Assembly (NCBI GenBank): GCA_963801855.1
Contig: CAWDGK010000005.1
Coordinates: 372,001-436,000 of the forward strand
DNA: 64,000 bases
Reading direction: 5' to 3'
Source of the DNA: JACDAN01 sp963801855
Lineage (GTDB): Bacteria > Actinomycetota > Thermoleophilia > Gaiellales > Gaiellaceae
In this document: piece after piece, positions 41,493-50,740 of the stretch
How the letters are laid out: each line of letters begins with the position of its first letter
Numbering within the stretch: the stretch's first letter is position 1
Notes under the pieces: model-generated
Seen by the model: the letters and a program-made list of their open reading frames with translations, nothing else
Databases searched by the model: none
What the model was told of the DNA's origin: nothing
Made by a program: the position numbers and the translations under genes

Positions 41493-42355
41493 GACTGGGC
41501 ATGGTCGGCCTCGGCCGGATGGGCTCGGGGATGACGGAGCGGCTGACACAGGCCGGTCACGACGTGAAGACCTACGACCCGAACGTCGACTCGACCGCGT
41601 CGTCACTCTCCGAGCTCGTCGAGCAGCTCGAGCCGCCGCGACACGCCTGGATGATGGTTCCGGCCGGTGACATCACCGAGAGCACGTTCCAGGAGCTCCT
41701 CGGAGTCCTCGAGGCGGGCGACGCGATCGTCGACGGCGGCAACTCGAACTTCCGGGACTCGCAGCGCCGGGCGACCGAGGCCGCCGAGAAGGGCATCCAC
41801 TTCCTCGACGTCGGCGTCTCCGGCGGGATCTGGGGCCTCCGCGAGGGGTTCGCGCTGATGGCCGGCGGCGACCCCGAGCCGATCGGCCGGCTCCGCCCGG
41901 TGTTCGAGGCGCTCGCACCGGAGGGCGGCTACGCGCATGTCGGGCCCTCGGGCGCCGGGCACTTCGTGAAGATGGTTCACAACGGCGTCGAGTACGGGCT
42001 GATGCAGGCCTACGCCGAAGGCTTCGAGCTGATGCAGGCCTCGGAGTTCGACTTCGATCTCGCCGCCGTCGCTGAGATGTGGCGGCACGGCTCCGTCGTC
42101 CGGAGCTGGTTGCTCGATCTCCTGGCCAGGGCGCTCGAGGAGGATCCCGGCCTCGAGAGCATCCGCGGGTACGTCGAGGACTCCGGAGAGGGTCGCTGGA
42201 CGGTCGAGCAGGCGATCGAGACCGCCGTGCCGCTCCACGTGATCACGGCCGCGCTCTACGCCCGCTTCGGCTCGCGGCAGGACGAGTCGTTCGCCGCCAA
42301 GGTCAACGCAGCCCTCAGGAACCAGTTCGGCGGCCATGCAGTCAAGCGAGACTGA
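41489..42355 (+). CDS. gnd: 6-phosphogluconate dehydrogenase, short (GntZ/YqeC) type
   Basis: 288 residues, decarboxylating 6-phosphogluconate to ribulose 5-phosphate. The Rossmann loop is GLGRMGSGMTERL (7-19). Substrate residues follow in VDGGNSNFRDSQRR and SGGIWGLREGFALMAGG, with the catalytic lysine in GAGHFVKMVHNGVEYG. The length matches the short NAD-preferring type rather than the 470-residue enzyme. GTG start at 41489, coupled to pgi; overlaps the zwf ATG by 20 bases. Confidence 0.94.
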   Translation: MRLGMVGLGRMGSGMTERLTQAGHDVKTYDPNVDSTASSLSELVEQLEPPRHAWMMVPAGDITESTFQELLGVLEAGDAIVDGGNSNFRDSQRRATEAAEKGIHFLDVGVSGGIWGLREGFALMAGGDPEPIGRLRPVFEALAPEGGYAHVGPSGAGHFVKMVHNGVEYGLMQAYAEGFELMQASEFDFDLAAVAEMWRHGSVVRSWLLDLLARALEEDPGLESIRGYVEDSGEGRWTVEQAIETAVPLHVITAALYARFGSRQDESFAAKVNAALRNQFGGHAVKRD

Positions 42356-43824
42356 CAACCCGCTCGCGGAGGGGCTCGAGGTTCGGCGCCGGCCCGAGCC
42401 GTGCGTCCTGACGATCTTCGGCGCCTCGGGAGACCTCACCAAGCGCAAGATCTTCCCCGCGCTCTACGCGCTCGCCTTCCGCGACCTGCTGCCGGAGCAG
42501 TTCGCCGTCGTCGGCGTCGCCCGAACGGAGCAGGCCACCGAGGACTTCGTCGCCGCGATGGAGGCAGCGATCCGCGAGCACGCACGGGACGAGTTCAAGC
42601 AGGAGGCGTGGGACCGGCTGGCGACCCGCACCCGCTATCTCGCGACGGAGTTCGCGGACGAGGAAGGTGAGGATCGAGTGGCGCGATGTCTCACCGAGCT
42701 CGACGGGGAGCACGGCACGCGCGGAAACCGCGTCTACTACCTCGCAGTCCCACCCGTAGCGATGCCCAAGCTCGTCGAGGAGCTGGGCGAGCGCCGCACG
42801 ACCACCGGGTGGACGCGGTTGATCATCGAGAAGCCGTTCGGCCACGATCTTCAGTCGGCCCGCGACCTCAACGCGCTGCTGCGGGAAGAGCTTCACGGAG
42901 GACGAGGTCTTCCGCATCGACCACTACCTCGGCAAGGACACCGTGCAGAACCTCCTGGCCCTGCGCTTCGCGAACGGGATCTTCGAGCCGGTCTGGAACC
43001 GCCAGTTCATCGACCACGTTCAGATCACCGTGGCCGAGTCGATCGGAATCGAGAGCCGCGCCGCCTTCTACGAGGAGTCGGGCGCGATCCGCGACGTCTT
43101 CCAGAACCATCTGCTCCAGCTCGTTGCCCTGACCGCGATGGAGCCGCCGATCGACTTCACCGCCGATTCGGTGCGGAACGAGAAGCTCAAGGTCTTGAAG
43201 GCGCTCGGGACTCCAGCGCCGACCGACGTCGTGCGCGGCCAGTACGGCGCCGGCTTCATCGAAGGTGAGCCGGCCGCCGGTTACAGGGACGAGGAGGGCG
43301 TGGGCCGAAGCTCCGAGACCGAGACGTTCGTCTCCGCCAAGCTGCACATCGACAACTGGCGCTGGGCCGACACCCCCTTCTACGTCCGAACCGGGAAGCG
43401 CCTGCCGCGCCGCGAGACGACGATCGCGATCCAGTTCAAGCGCGTCCCACACCCGCTGTTCGAGGACGCGAGCGAGCTTCGGCCCAATCTCCTGATCGTG
43501 CACATCCAGCCGAACGAGGGCGTGTCGCTCGCGATCGGCGCGAAGGTGCCGGGCGAGGGGATGCGCGTTCGCACGGTGCACATGGACTTCCTCTACGGCG
43601 GCGCCTTCCGCACGGGCCTTCCGGAGGCCTACGAGCGGCTGATCCTCGACGCGATGCTCGGCGATGCAACGCTCTTCACGCGCGCCGACGAGATCGAGGA
43701 GCAGTGGGCGCTCGTGGACGCAGTGGTGTCGGCCTGGCAGCGCGACAAGCCGTCCTTCCCGAACTACGCCGCAGGCACCTGGGGGCCGAAGGCGTCACAG
43801 GAGCAGGTCGAGTGGCACCGATAG
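42336..43824 (+). CDS. zwf: Glucose-6-phosphate 1-dehydrogenase, frameshifted
   Basis: First enzyme of the oxidative pentose phosphate pathway. The first frame gives the NADP loop FGASGDLTKRKIFPALY (near 29-45) and EKPFGHDLQSARDLNALLRE. The second frame carries the catalytic RIDHYLGKDTVQNLL and the dimer domain to the stop at 43824. Dropping one C at about 42890 (GAGCTTCACG to GAGTTCACG) restores EEFTEDEVFRIDHYLGKD and a 495-residue protein, normal for Zwf. The break is therefore very probably a sequence error in an essential-looking operon. Start ATG at 42336; opcA starts inside its last codons. Confidence 0.92.
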
Positions 43825-44645
43825 CCCATATCGACGAATGGACGGACGAGTGCGCGACCGTCGTCGAGGTCGAGCAGGCACTCGTGGAGCTCCGCCTGCA
43901 ACGCGGCTTCGAGGGCAAGCGCAACCTCCGAACGAGCGTCCTCACGCACATCGCCTGGGTTCCGCAGGAATGGCAGGAGGCTGCGTCCGACACGCTGGCC
44001 GGGCTCGCGGAGCGCCATCCCTCGCGCACCCTGCTGCTCTTTCCCGAGCCCGACGCCGACGACGGCCTCCATGCGCGGGTACTCCTCGAGTGCTACGAGA
44101 TGCCCGGCAACAGCCGGCACCTCTGCAACGAGGTCGCGGAGCTGCGGCTGCGCGGAATTCGGGCTCAGGCGCCCGCGAGCATCGTGCTGCCCCTGCTCCT
44201 GCCGGACCTGCCCGTCTTCCTGCGCTGGCGTGGCCGCCCCGAGTTCGGGTCGTCCGTGTTCGAGCAGATGGTCGAGGTCGTCGATCGGCTTGTCGTCGAC
44301 TCCTCCGAGTGGCCCGAGCCCCGTGGCGACTTCGACGATCTCGAAGCGCTCTTCGGCGAGGTGGCCGTCTCCGACATCGCCTGGCGTCGTACGCTGCCCT
44401 GGCGCCGCGCGCTCGCCGCCGCCTGGCCCGACCTTCCGGAAACCCTCACCGGCCCGCCGGCCGAGACCGCCCTCGTCGCCGGCTGGCTGCGGGCTCGCGC
44501 CGGCGTCGACGTGCAGGTGGAAGCCGCGGACGCACTGCCGGTCTCGGCCGCCGGCGACTCCAGCGATCTTCTTTCGGACGAGCTCGACGTCTTCGTCCGC
44601 GACCCGGTCTACGAAGCGGCTGTCACGCGCGCGGGTCGTGCTTGA
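43812..44645 (+). CDS. opcA: Glucose-6-phosphate dehydrogenase assembly protein
   Basis: 277 residues. GTG start at 43812 (VAPIAHIDEWTDE), overlapping the end of zwf by 13 bases; the open frame upstream is a shadow. OpcA-type features are RNLRTSVLTHIAWVP, HPSRTLLLFPEPDAD and the conserved LPLLLPDLPVFLRWRG. OpcA activates or assembles Zwf in cyanobacteria and actinobacteria. Its presence directly after zwf supports the actinobacterial origin of this window. Last gene of the operon; its 3' end overlaps the convergent small-protein gene by 23 bases. Confidence 0.94.
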   Translation: MAPIAHIDEWTDECATVVEVEQALVELRLQRGFEGKRNLRTSVLTHIAWVPQEWQEAASDTLAGLAERHPSRTLLLFPEPDADDGLHARVLLECYEMPGNSRHLCNEVAELRLRGIRAQAPASIVLPLLLPDLPVFLRWRGRPEFGSSVFEQMVEVVDRLVVDSSEWPEPRGDFDDLEALFGEVAVSDIAWRRTLPWRRALAAAWPDLPETLTGPPAETALVAGWLRARAGVDVQVEAADALPVSAAGDSSDLLSDELDVFVRDPVYEAAVTRAGRA

Positions 44646-44955
44646 TCGCGATGCCGGCCGGCCCGCCGGGCCGCTTTTCGACGATCGCGTACGCCTCGGT
44701 CTCCGAGATCACGCGTTCGTAGTCCGTGACCTCGTGACCCGGGATGATCACGAACCATTTCGGGTCGGAGCGGACGTGCTCGTACTCCGAGAGCGCCATC
44801 TGGATCCGGTCCGTGCAGGAGGTGTCCGCGCACTCGCACACGAACTCCGCGAGCTCTGTGACGAGACTGAAGCTCTCGCCGAGCTCGCGAAGGCGCTCGT
44901 TCACCTCGCGGAAGACAACCTCGTTCTCGCCGATCCTTCGTCCTCGCTCGTCCAT
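44623..44955 (-). CDS. Small CxCx4C/GH protein, copy 2
   Basis: 110 residues when started at the ATG at 44955, which matches the length of the homologue at 13051-13386; the frame is open to an ATG at 45000 but those 15 residues have no counterpart. Cysteines C40, C42 and C47 (FVCECADTSCT) and H74 in PGH are conserved between the two, as are NExxFRxVNE, LxEY and the EK close to the end. A metal site is plausible. Family unnamed to my knowledge. Divergent from a sensor kinase gene and overlapping opcA at the 3' end. Confidence 0.82.
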   Translation of the reverse strand: MDERGRRIGENEVVFREVNERLRELGESFSLVTELAEFVCECADTSCTDRIQMALSEYEHVRSDPKWFVIIPGHEVTDYERVISETEAYAIVEKRPGGPAGIAIKHDPRA

Positions 44956-44979
44956 CCAGGGATTATTGCGCGCTAGCTT

Positions 44980-46128
44980 GTGAACGACGTGGCCGATCAC
45001 CTGGTAACCGACGATGCGGTCCGCCGATTCGCCGCCGCGCTCGAAGTGCGGGTCACGGAACGGACGGCGGCGCTGGAGGAGCAGCGGGCTCTTCTCGACG
45101 CGATCATCGACACGGTTCCCCTCGGTCTTGTGCTTGCCGACCCCGCTGGAACGGTCGTTCGGGTGAACTCGAAGGCGCTCGACATCCTGCGGGCCTCATC
45201 CATACAGGCGGCGGAGTTCACCCACTGGCGCGAGCTCGAGGTCTTCGACCTCGAAGGAGCTCGTCTGGCCGGCCTCCCCCTCGAGCGCACGCTCGAGTCC
45301 GGCGAAGTTGTGATCGCCGAGGTCCTCGAAGTCGCCACGGCCGCGCAGCACCGCGTCATCGTCGAGATGAGCACTGCGCCGGTGATGGCCGCGACGGGCG
45401 AGATCCTCGGTGCCGTCGCGATCTTTCAGGACGTCACTGTCCGCGAGGCGCAGGACCGCGCAGAGCGTGAGTTCGTCACGAACGCCGCGCACGAGCTCCA
45501 GAGCCCCCTCGCCGCGATCATCAGCGCGATCGAGGTCTTGCAGGCGGGGGCCAAGGACGGGGAGCAACGGGACGTCTTCCTCGACCACATCGAGCGCGCG
45601 TCCCGTCGCCTCGAGCGGCTCGTCCGCGCCCTGCTCATCCTGGCCCGTGTTCAGAGCGGGCTCGAGACGCCCAAGCGAAGCCTGGTCGCGCTCTGCCCGC
45701 TTCTGACGGACATCGGCCAGGACCTTCGGCTCGTGGCCGGCGTGGAGCTCGAGGTGATCTGTCCGGAGAATCTCGCCGTTCTGAGCAGCGAATTCCTCCT
45801 GGAGCAGGCCGTCTTCAACATGGCCGAGAATGCCGCGAAATACACCCAGACCGGCGAGATCGTCCTCTCGGCACGGAGGGTCGGAGACGCCGTCGAGCTG
45901 TGCGTCGGGGATACCGGGCGGGGCATTCCCACCGCAGAGCGCCCCAAGGTGTTCGGCCGCTTCTACCGATCGAACGAGGTCGGCTCCGCCGGTTTTGGCC
46001 TGGGCCTGGCGATCGTACGAGCGGCCGTCGACGCACTGGACGGCGAGCTCGAGCTCGATTCGGCTCCGGGGGTCGGGACCCTGGTCCGACTGCGTTTGCC
46101 CGGCGCCGCGAACCTCACGAACCCATGA
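44980..46128 (+). CDS. PAS-domain sensor histidine kinase
   Basis: 382 residues with no membrane helix, so it is probably a cytoplasmic sensor. A short coiled start is followed by a PAS domain (about 35-155), then HisKA with the phospho-acceptor in NAAHELQSPLAAI (H near 170). The H box has Q-S in place of the usual R-T. The ATPase domain has NMAENAAKYTQTG (N box), GDTGRGIPTAE (G1) and FGLGLAIVRAAV (G2). GTG start at 44980. Coupled by ATGA to the response regulator gene that follows. Confidence 0.92.
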   Translation: MNDVADHLVTDDAVRRFAAALEVRVTERTAALEEQRALLDAIIDTVPLGLVLADPAGTVVRVNSKALDILRASSIQAAEFTHWRELEVFDLEGARLAGLPLERTLESGEVVIAEVLEVATAAQHRVIVEMSTAPVMAATGEILGAVAIFQDVTVREAQDRAEREFVTNAAHELQSPLAAIISAIEVLQAGAKDGEQRDVFLDHIERASRRLERLVRALLILARVQSGLETPKRSLVALCPLLTDIGQDLRLVAGVELEVICPENLAVLSSEFLLEQAVFNMAENAAKYTQTGEIVLSARRVGDAVELCVGDTGRGIPTAERPKVFGRFYRSNEVGSAGFGLGLAIVRAAVDALDGELELDSAPGVGTLVRLRLPGAANLTNP

Positions 46129-46808
46129 ACCGGGTGCTGATCGTCGAGGACGAGCCGGCTATCCGCGACGCGGTCCAGTACGCCCTCAAAGGCGAAGGGT
46201 TCGACGTGGAGACGGCAGCGGACGGTGAGGCCGGGCTTCGGAGGGCGCTCGAGAATGCCTTCGATGTCGTGATCCTCGATCTCATGCTGCCCCGCATGTC
46301 CGGGATGGAGGTGTGCCGAAGGCTCCGGGCCGAGAGCTCGGTCCCGATCATCATGCTGACGGCGAAGGGGGCGGAGCTCGACCGGGTGCTGGGGCTCGAG
46401 ATCGGCGCGGACGACTACGTCACGAAGCCGTTCTCCATGGCTGAGTTCATCGGCCGTATCCGGGCAATCATCCGCCGCCGTGAGCTCGATCGCTCGGGGG
46501 CCGCGAGCGTGATCCGGGTCGGCCAACTGGAACTCGATCCGATCCGCCACGAGGCGAAGGTCGAAGGCCAGCTCAAGCGCCTGACACCGTCCGAGTTCAA
46601 GCTCCTGTTGCTGCTCGCCGAGCAGCCCGAGCGCGTGTTCAGCCGCCGGGAGATCATGCAGCACCTCTGGGACTCGACGTATGTCGGTGACCAGCGGGCC
46701 TGCGACATCCACGTCTCCAACCTGCGGCAGAAGATCGAGCCGGATCCCGCAAACCCCCAGCATCTGCTCACGGTTCGCGGCATCGGGTACAAGCTCGCGA
46801 CCGTGTGA
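46125..46808 (+). CDS. OmpR-family response regulator
   Basis: 227 residues: receiver (1-120; EDEPAIRD, phospho-aspartate in VVILDLMLPRMSG near 52, T in MLTAKG, K in VTKPFSMAEF) and a winged-helix DNA-binding domain (about 130-227; LTPSEFKLLLLLAEQPERVF, then VSNLRQKIEPDP and VRGIGYKL). ATG at 46125 overlaps the kinase stop. It would be activated by that kinase and control unknown promoters. Confidence 0.95.
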   Translation: MNRVLIVEDEPAIRDAVQYALKGEGFDVETAADGEAGLRRALENAFDVVILDLMLPRMSGMEVCRRLRAESSVPIIMLTAKGAELDRVLGLEIGADDYVTKPFSMAEFIGRIRAIIRRRELDRSGAASVIRVGQLELDPIRHEAKVEGQLKRLTPSEFKLLLLLAEQPERVFSRREIMQHLWDSTYVGDQRACDIHVSNLRQKIEPDPANPQHLLTVRGIGYKLATV

Positions 46809-46865
46809 GCGAATCCTCGCCCATCGAGGGCTGAATGCTCAGGTAGCCGGGGCTACGGTGAGGCG

Positions 46866-47246
46866 ATGGAGCCGGTGTTCTCAGTCAGGACCGCAAAGCT
46901 CGGGTCCGGGACGTACGTCGTGTCCGTGACCGGAGAGGCAGACATGCACGCTGCGTCGGAGGTGGAGCGCGAGCTCCTCGACGTGCTGGCTCGCGGAGGT
47001 CAGTCCGTGATCGTCGATCTCGTCGAGGTGGGGTTCATCGACTCGACTGCGTTGGGACTGCTGCTTCGCTTTCAGCCCCGGTTCCGTGCCCGGGGCGGCG
47101 ACCTGGTGATCGTCTCCGACGACCGGCGCGTGCTCCGGACGCTCGAGATCACCGGGCTCGATCGCATCTTTCGGATCGAGCGCCGGCTCGGCGAGGCTCT
47201 GGGCGAGGCGTACGCGGGGGCCGAAGAGGCTCCTAGCCCTACCTAG
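46866..47246 (+). CDS. STAS-domain anti-sigma factor antagonist
   Basis: 126 residues of the SpoIIAA/RsbV type. The phospho-acceptor serine is in VEVGFIDSTALGLLLRF (near 60), preceded by VSVTGEADMHAASEVE. It would release a sigma factor from its anti-sigma kinase when unphosphorylated. No anti-sigma kinase or sigma gene is close, so the partner is elsewhere. ATG at 46866, 57 bases after the response regulator. Confidence 0.9.
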   Translation: MEPVFSVRTAKLGSGTYVVSVTGEADMHAASEVERELLDVLARGGQSVIVDLVEVGFIDSTALGLLLRFQPRFRARGGDLVIVSDDRRVLRTLEITGLDRIFRIERRLGEALGEAYAGAEEAPSPT

Positions 47247-47457
47247 AGCCGTCTAACTCTTTGTCCCAGCGGAGGGGCGAGAGGCAGACAACGTCGAAAT
47301 CGGAGACGCGATTCTCACCGCTCCTCCGCAGCACGGAACTCGACAGGCACTTCCGATCGAAATCGGATCTCGCCGGCCTCCGCTGGAGACGCCGGGAAGG
47401 TAGCCGGGCGGCAGTGAGTGTTTCGGCGCGGATCTGTACGGCTTTGCTTACGAGCCG

Positions 47458-49119
47458 TTAGCGGCCGACGACGCGAAAGCGTGGGCCCGAGACGCGGAGT
47501 GATACCGGATCCGACCACGACATCTGGCGGCCGCCGCTCGGCAGCGCGAAGGAGAGCCCGCGGATGCGGTAGTGCCAGAGGCCGGGCTTGAGCGGAAGGA
47601 GGGCGGAGGTCGCCGCCGTCTCCACCGAGCCGACCTTCGTCCACGGATAGACCTTCTTGCTCCACTGCACCTCGTACCGATCGGCCGCGAGTGCGGGCTT
47701 CCAGGCGACGAGCGGCGTCCCGTAGACGACCGGGCGTGCGCGAGAGGCGGAGAAGAGAGCGCCGTTCGGCGAGAGGCCGGTGACGTACGGTCCGCTCGAG
47801 GTGGCCACGACCGCCTCGCTGACCTTGCCGAAGGTGTTGACGCGGCCCGACGCGCAGGCGTCCTGTGGCAGCTCGACGTCCTGGTACTCGATCGAGTTCG
47901 CGTCGGAGAGGGACGGTCGCATGGCGACGCCGACGACGGTCCAGTAGTAGCGATTCTCCGGCCAGCCGTTGTCCCAGAGATCGACGGAGGGCGGTGCGAG
48001 GACGGCCGACTCGGCTCTCTCGATCTGCTCTTCGGTGCTCCCGCCGGTGCCGCCCGTCTCGCCCGTGCTGGGCGCGGTGCTGTACGACTTCGATTCGTTC
48101 TCGACGGCGGCGGAGTTGTCGACGGCGAACGTCTTGCCCTGCTTCCCGTCGCTCACGATGTAGCCGTTCCTGGCCTTCGTCAGCTCCGCGCCGTTCGCCG
48201 GCAGTGCCAGCGGGCCTGTCGCTCGCGGGGCCCACGCCGGGGATCCGACGACCGAGCCGCGGTAGACGACGTTCACGCAGTCGCTGTCCGTGGTGATGTA
48301 GACGCGGTAGAGCTCCCTGGGAGTCCCCTCGGCGGAGAGCGAGCCGCCGAAGCTGAGCGAGGGCATGAGCTTGAACGGTGCGGGTGCGTCCGAGTACGCG
48401 TCGGAGGCCATGGTCGAGGTCGCGAGCTGCGACGTGGCGAGAGGGGTGTTGAGCTCGACGAAGACCGGGCTCCAGGGCCCATAGGAAACGCTCGGGATCC
48501 CGTTCGCGGACGTTCCGACACGCGTTCGGACCGCTCGCACGCGCCAGCGCACGACGCCGGTCACCGCAGAATCCTGGTGGAAGCTCCAGATCTCGCGCTC
48601 GTCGGCGACGTTGGTCTTGGTCGCGACGACCTTGTTCGGAGCGAGCAGCCAGACGTTGTAGCCGGTCGCACCCTCGACGGGAGACCAGCGCATGAGCCCG
48701 ACGGTGCTCGGTTGAGCCTGCGGCGTGTTCGCCCAGCGCGTGTTGAAGCCGTACGGAGACGTCCACTTCGAGACACCCTTGGCCGTGACGGCCCGGACGC
48801 GAGCCCAGAGCGCGTACGGCGTGCCGGTCATCCACGGAAGCGCAAGCGGCAGCGCGATCGTCGGCATCTTCGCCGTGCCGGCCCAGACGAGCGAGCCGTC
48901 GGTGAAGCTGCTGCGCGTCGCGAGCTCGAACTCGTACTGCCTCGTTCCGCGCACGGGGCGCCATGCGAAGGACGGTGTGCGGGGGAAAACGCGGGCCGGC
49001 GTCTCGTCGGCCCTGAGGAGAAACGGCCTCAGGCTGCTCGGGGCTGAAACTGCAGCGTCGGCTGCAGGCGCGACAGCGAGCATCACGAGGCATACGAAGG
49101 CAAGGCGAACCGCAGTCAT
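47458..49119 (-). CDS. Secreted protein with fibronectin-III-like repeats
   Basis: 553 residues with a signal peptide (MTAVRLAFVCLVMLAVAPAA, cleavage near ADA at 23). At least three beta-sandwich repeats show the WxPVxGxxxYEFELAT / WSPVEGATGYNVWLL / WKPALAADRYEVQWS pattern, each starting with a tryptophan and ending near W-R-V-R-A-V, like fibronectin type III modules. A low-complexity Ser/Thr/Gly linker (STGETGGTGGSTEEQ) sits near residue 355. No enzyme domain seen. Likely an extracellular or wall-associated adhesion or binding protein. The 200 bases between it and the STAS gene hold nothing I can name. Confidence 0.82.
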   Translation of the reverse strand: MTAVRLAFVCLVMLAVAPAADAAVSAPSSLRPFLLRADETPARVFPRTPSFAWRPVRGTRQYEFELATRSSFTDGSLVWAGTAKMPTIALPLALPWMTGTPYALWARVRAVTAKGVSKWTSPYGFNTRWANTPQAQPSTVGLMRWSPVEGATGYNVWLLAPNKVVATKTNVADEREIWSFHQDSAVTGVVRWRVRAVRTRVGTSANGIPSVSYGPWSPVFVELNTPLATSQLATSTMASDAYSDAPAPFKLMPSLSFGGSLSAEGTPRELYRVYITTDSDCVNVVYRGSVVGSPAWAPRATGPLALPANGAELTKARNGYIVSDGKQGKTFAVDNSAAVENESKSYSTAPSTGETGGTGGSTEEQIERAESAVLAPPSVDLWDNGWPENRYYWTVVGVAMRPSLSDANSIEYQDVELPQDACASGRVNTFGKVSEAVVATSSGPYVTGLSPNGALFSASRARPVVYGTPLVAWKPALAADRYEVQWSKKVYPWTKVGSVETAATSALLPLKPGLWHYRIRGLSFALPSGGRQMSWSDPVSLRVSGPRFRVVGR

Positions 49120-49149
49120 CCAAAGAGGTTGTCGGCAGGTTCCGCGGCG

Positions 49150-50280
49150 TCAGGGAGTCCCCCGATCGAGGGATGCCTCGATCGCCTCGCCGGCGGCGAG
49201 AACGAGCGCGTCGTCGCCGGGGCGACCGACGATCTGGAGCGAAGCGGGCAGGCCGTCCTCTGCGGAGCCGGCGGGCAGGGCGAGCGCCGGCCAGCCGAGT
49301 GCATTGAACGGGAAGGTGAACTGCAGGATCTCCTCGCGCAGGTCTTGCTCGTCTTGCGGCAGCGGCGGGGCGACGAACGCGAGTGTCGGCACGAGGAGGA
49401 GGTCGAAGCCGTCGAGCGCTGCGGCGCAGCGTTCCTTGTATTCCGTGCGAGCCTCTCTGCTGATCGCAATCTCGGCCTCGGAGAGCGCGAGGCAGCGTTC
49501 GACCTTTGCTCTCACGCTTCCGCCGTACCTTTCGGCGCCCTCCGCGAACAGGTCGCGGTGGACGTCTGCGACCTCGGCCATGAACGCTGGGCCGACGCCG
49601 GTCGGAAGCGGGAAGTCGACCGGATGGGCGCCGAGAAGCTCGGCGGCCTCGCGGAGGCGGCGGGCGACGAGCGGCTCGCAGCGGTCGATCCAGGAGCAGC
49701 CGATCGACACCTCGCGCAGGGGCTCGCGCCCGAAGCCGGGCACGAGCGCCTCCAGCATCGCCGTGCACTCTCCGACCGTTCGCGCCATCGGGCCGGCATG
49801 GTCGAAAGTCGGCGCGAGGGGAAAGCAGCCGTCCAGAGGGACGAGGTCGTAACTCGGCTTGAAGCCGACAACGCCACAGCAGGCGGCGGGGATGCGGATC
49901 GACCCGCCGGAGTCCGTGCCGAGCGCGGCGTCGGCGAGCCCGGCGGCGAGCGCTGCAGCCGAGCCGCCGCTCGACCCGCCGGCGATCCGCCCGGGCGCGA
50001 TCGGGTTGGGCACGGTCCCGAAATGCGCGTTCTGCGAGGTGACGCCGTATGCGAACTCGTGAAGGTTCGTCTTGCCGACGTTCGTGTAGCCGGCGGCTTC
50101 GAGCCGCAAGACGACTTCGGCGCTCCGGTTCGGGACATGGTCGGAGAAGAGGATCGACCCGTACGTCGTCGTGAGGCCGGCGGTGTCGAACAGGTCCTTG
50201 ACGGCGAGCGGGATTCCCTCGGCGGGAACCGGGTCAGGTCGTGTGAGAAAGATGCCAGGGATCGGTGTGGGGTCGCTCAT
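49150..50280 (-). CDS. Amidase (amidase signature family)
   Basis: 376 residues from the ATG at 50280 (MSDPTPIPGIFL), or 383 from the ATG at 50301. The catalytic triad of the family is present: lysine in AVKDLFDTAG, cis-serine in AGGSSGGSAAALAAG and nucleophile serine in LGTDSGGSIRIPA. It hydrolyses a carboxylic amide; GatA function is unlikely because the chain is short and no gatB/gatC is near. Convergent neighbours are absent; it is divergent from the small membrane protein gene at 50347. Confidence 0.92.
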   Translation of the reverse strand: MSDPTPIPGIFLTRPDPVPAEGIPLAVKDLFDTAGLTTTYGSILFSDHVPNRSAEVVLRLEAAGYTNVGKTNLHEFAYGVTSQNAHFGTVPNPIAPGRIAGGSSGGSAAALAAGLADAALGTDSGGSIRIPAACCGVVGFKPSYDLVPLDGCFPLAPTFDHAGPMARTVGECTAMLEALVPGFGREPLREVSIGCSWIDRCEPLVARRLREAAELLGAHPVDFPLPTGVGPAFMAEVADVHRDLFAEGAERYGGSVRAKVERCLALSEAEIAISREARTEYKERCAAALDGFDLLLVPTLAFVAPPLPQDEQDLREEILQFTFPFNALGWPALALPAGSAEDGLPASLQIVGRPGDDALVLAAGEAIEASLDRGTP

Positions 50281-50346
50281 CAAGCCGTACTGCTTCCACA
50301 TGCACGCGCGAGTAGCTTCCCGCCGTTCTCAACCGAGGGAGGAAGT

Positions 50347-50685
50347 GTGGTACTCGATCCTGACAAGGGGCGGGCCGGCGGACGATCGCAGGTCGTTGCC
50401 CGCCTGACGACGGAGACGAAGCACGCGTTCAAGACGACCGAGTTCTGGGCGATGGTGGCGCTCATCGTGGGCATCCTCATCGCTTCGATGGTCGTGGGTG
50501 ACGGTGACTCGGGCGCCGATGGCGGCGAGAACGCGAACGACGCGTTCCCGGCCGTGCGCGCCTGGCTGTACGTGGCGATCGTCGGATCGGCCTACATGGT
50601 CAGCCGTGGCCTGGCGAAAGCCGGCAGCCGCGAGCCGTACTGGGCCGACCGCGATGACCTGCCCGGCGGCGACCGCGACAAGTAG
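50347..50685 (+). CDS. Small two-helix membrane protein
   Basis: 112 residues from the GTG at 50347, which follows a strong GAGGGAGGAAG ribosome site by a few bases (VVLDPDKGRAGGRS). Two hydrophobic segments (about 38-55 and 72-88), separated by an acidic loop GDGDSGADGGENAND, suggest a hairpin in the membrane. The C-terminus is charged (REPYWADRDDLPGGDRDK). No family recognised with certainty. It ends in front of a convergent terminator-like hairpin. Confidence 0.75.
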   Translation: MVLDPDKGRAGGRSQVVARLTTETKHAFKTTEFWAMVALIVGILIASMVVGDGDSGADGGENANDAFPAVRAWLYVAIVGSAYMVSRGLAKAGSREPYWADRDDLPGGDRDK

Positions 50686-50698
50686 GGGTCTGGGGGAA

Positions 50699-50733
50699 GG
50701 TCGGGGGGGTCGGCCGGTCCGGCCTCCCCGACC
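50699..50733. terminator. Bidirectional terminator-like hairpin
   Basis: GGTCGGGG (50699-50706) pairs with CCCCGACC (50726-50733), with a second inner stem GGCCG-GTC-CGGCC. It lies exactly between the ends of two convergent genes (50685 plus, 50741 minus). There is no U tract on either side, so efficiency is uncertain. Confidence 0.5.
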
Positions 50734-50740
50734 GGACCTC

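Noticed and set aside
47315..49768. 817-residue minus-strand frame over the secreted protein and the amidase
   Set aside because: It is a different frame from the real secreted protein (signal peptide and repeats) and the amidase; its own sequence is RR/RP-rich without structure.
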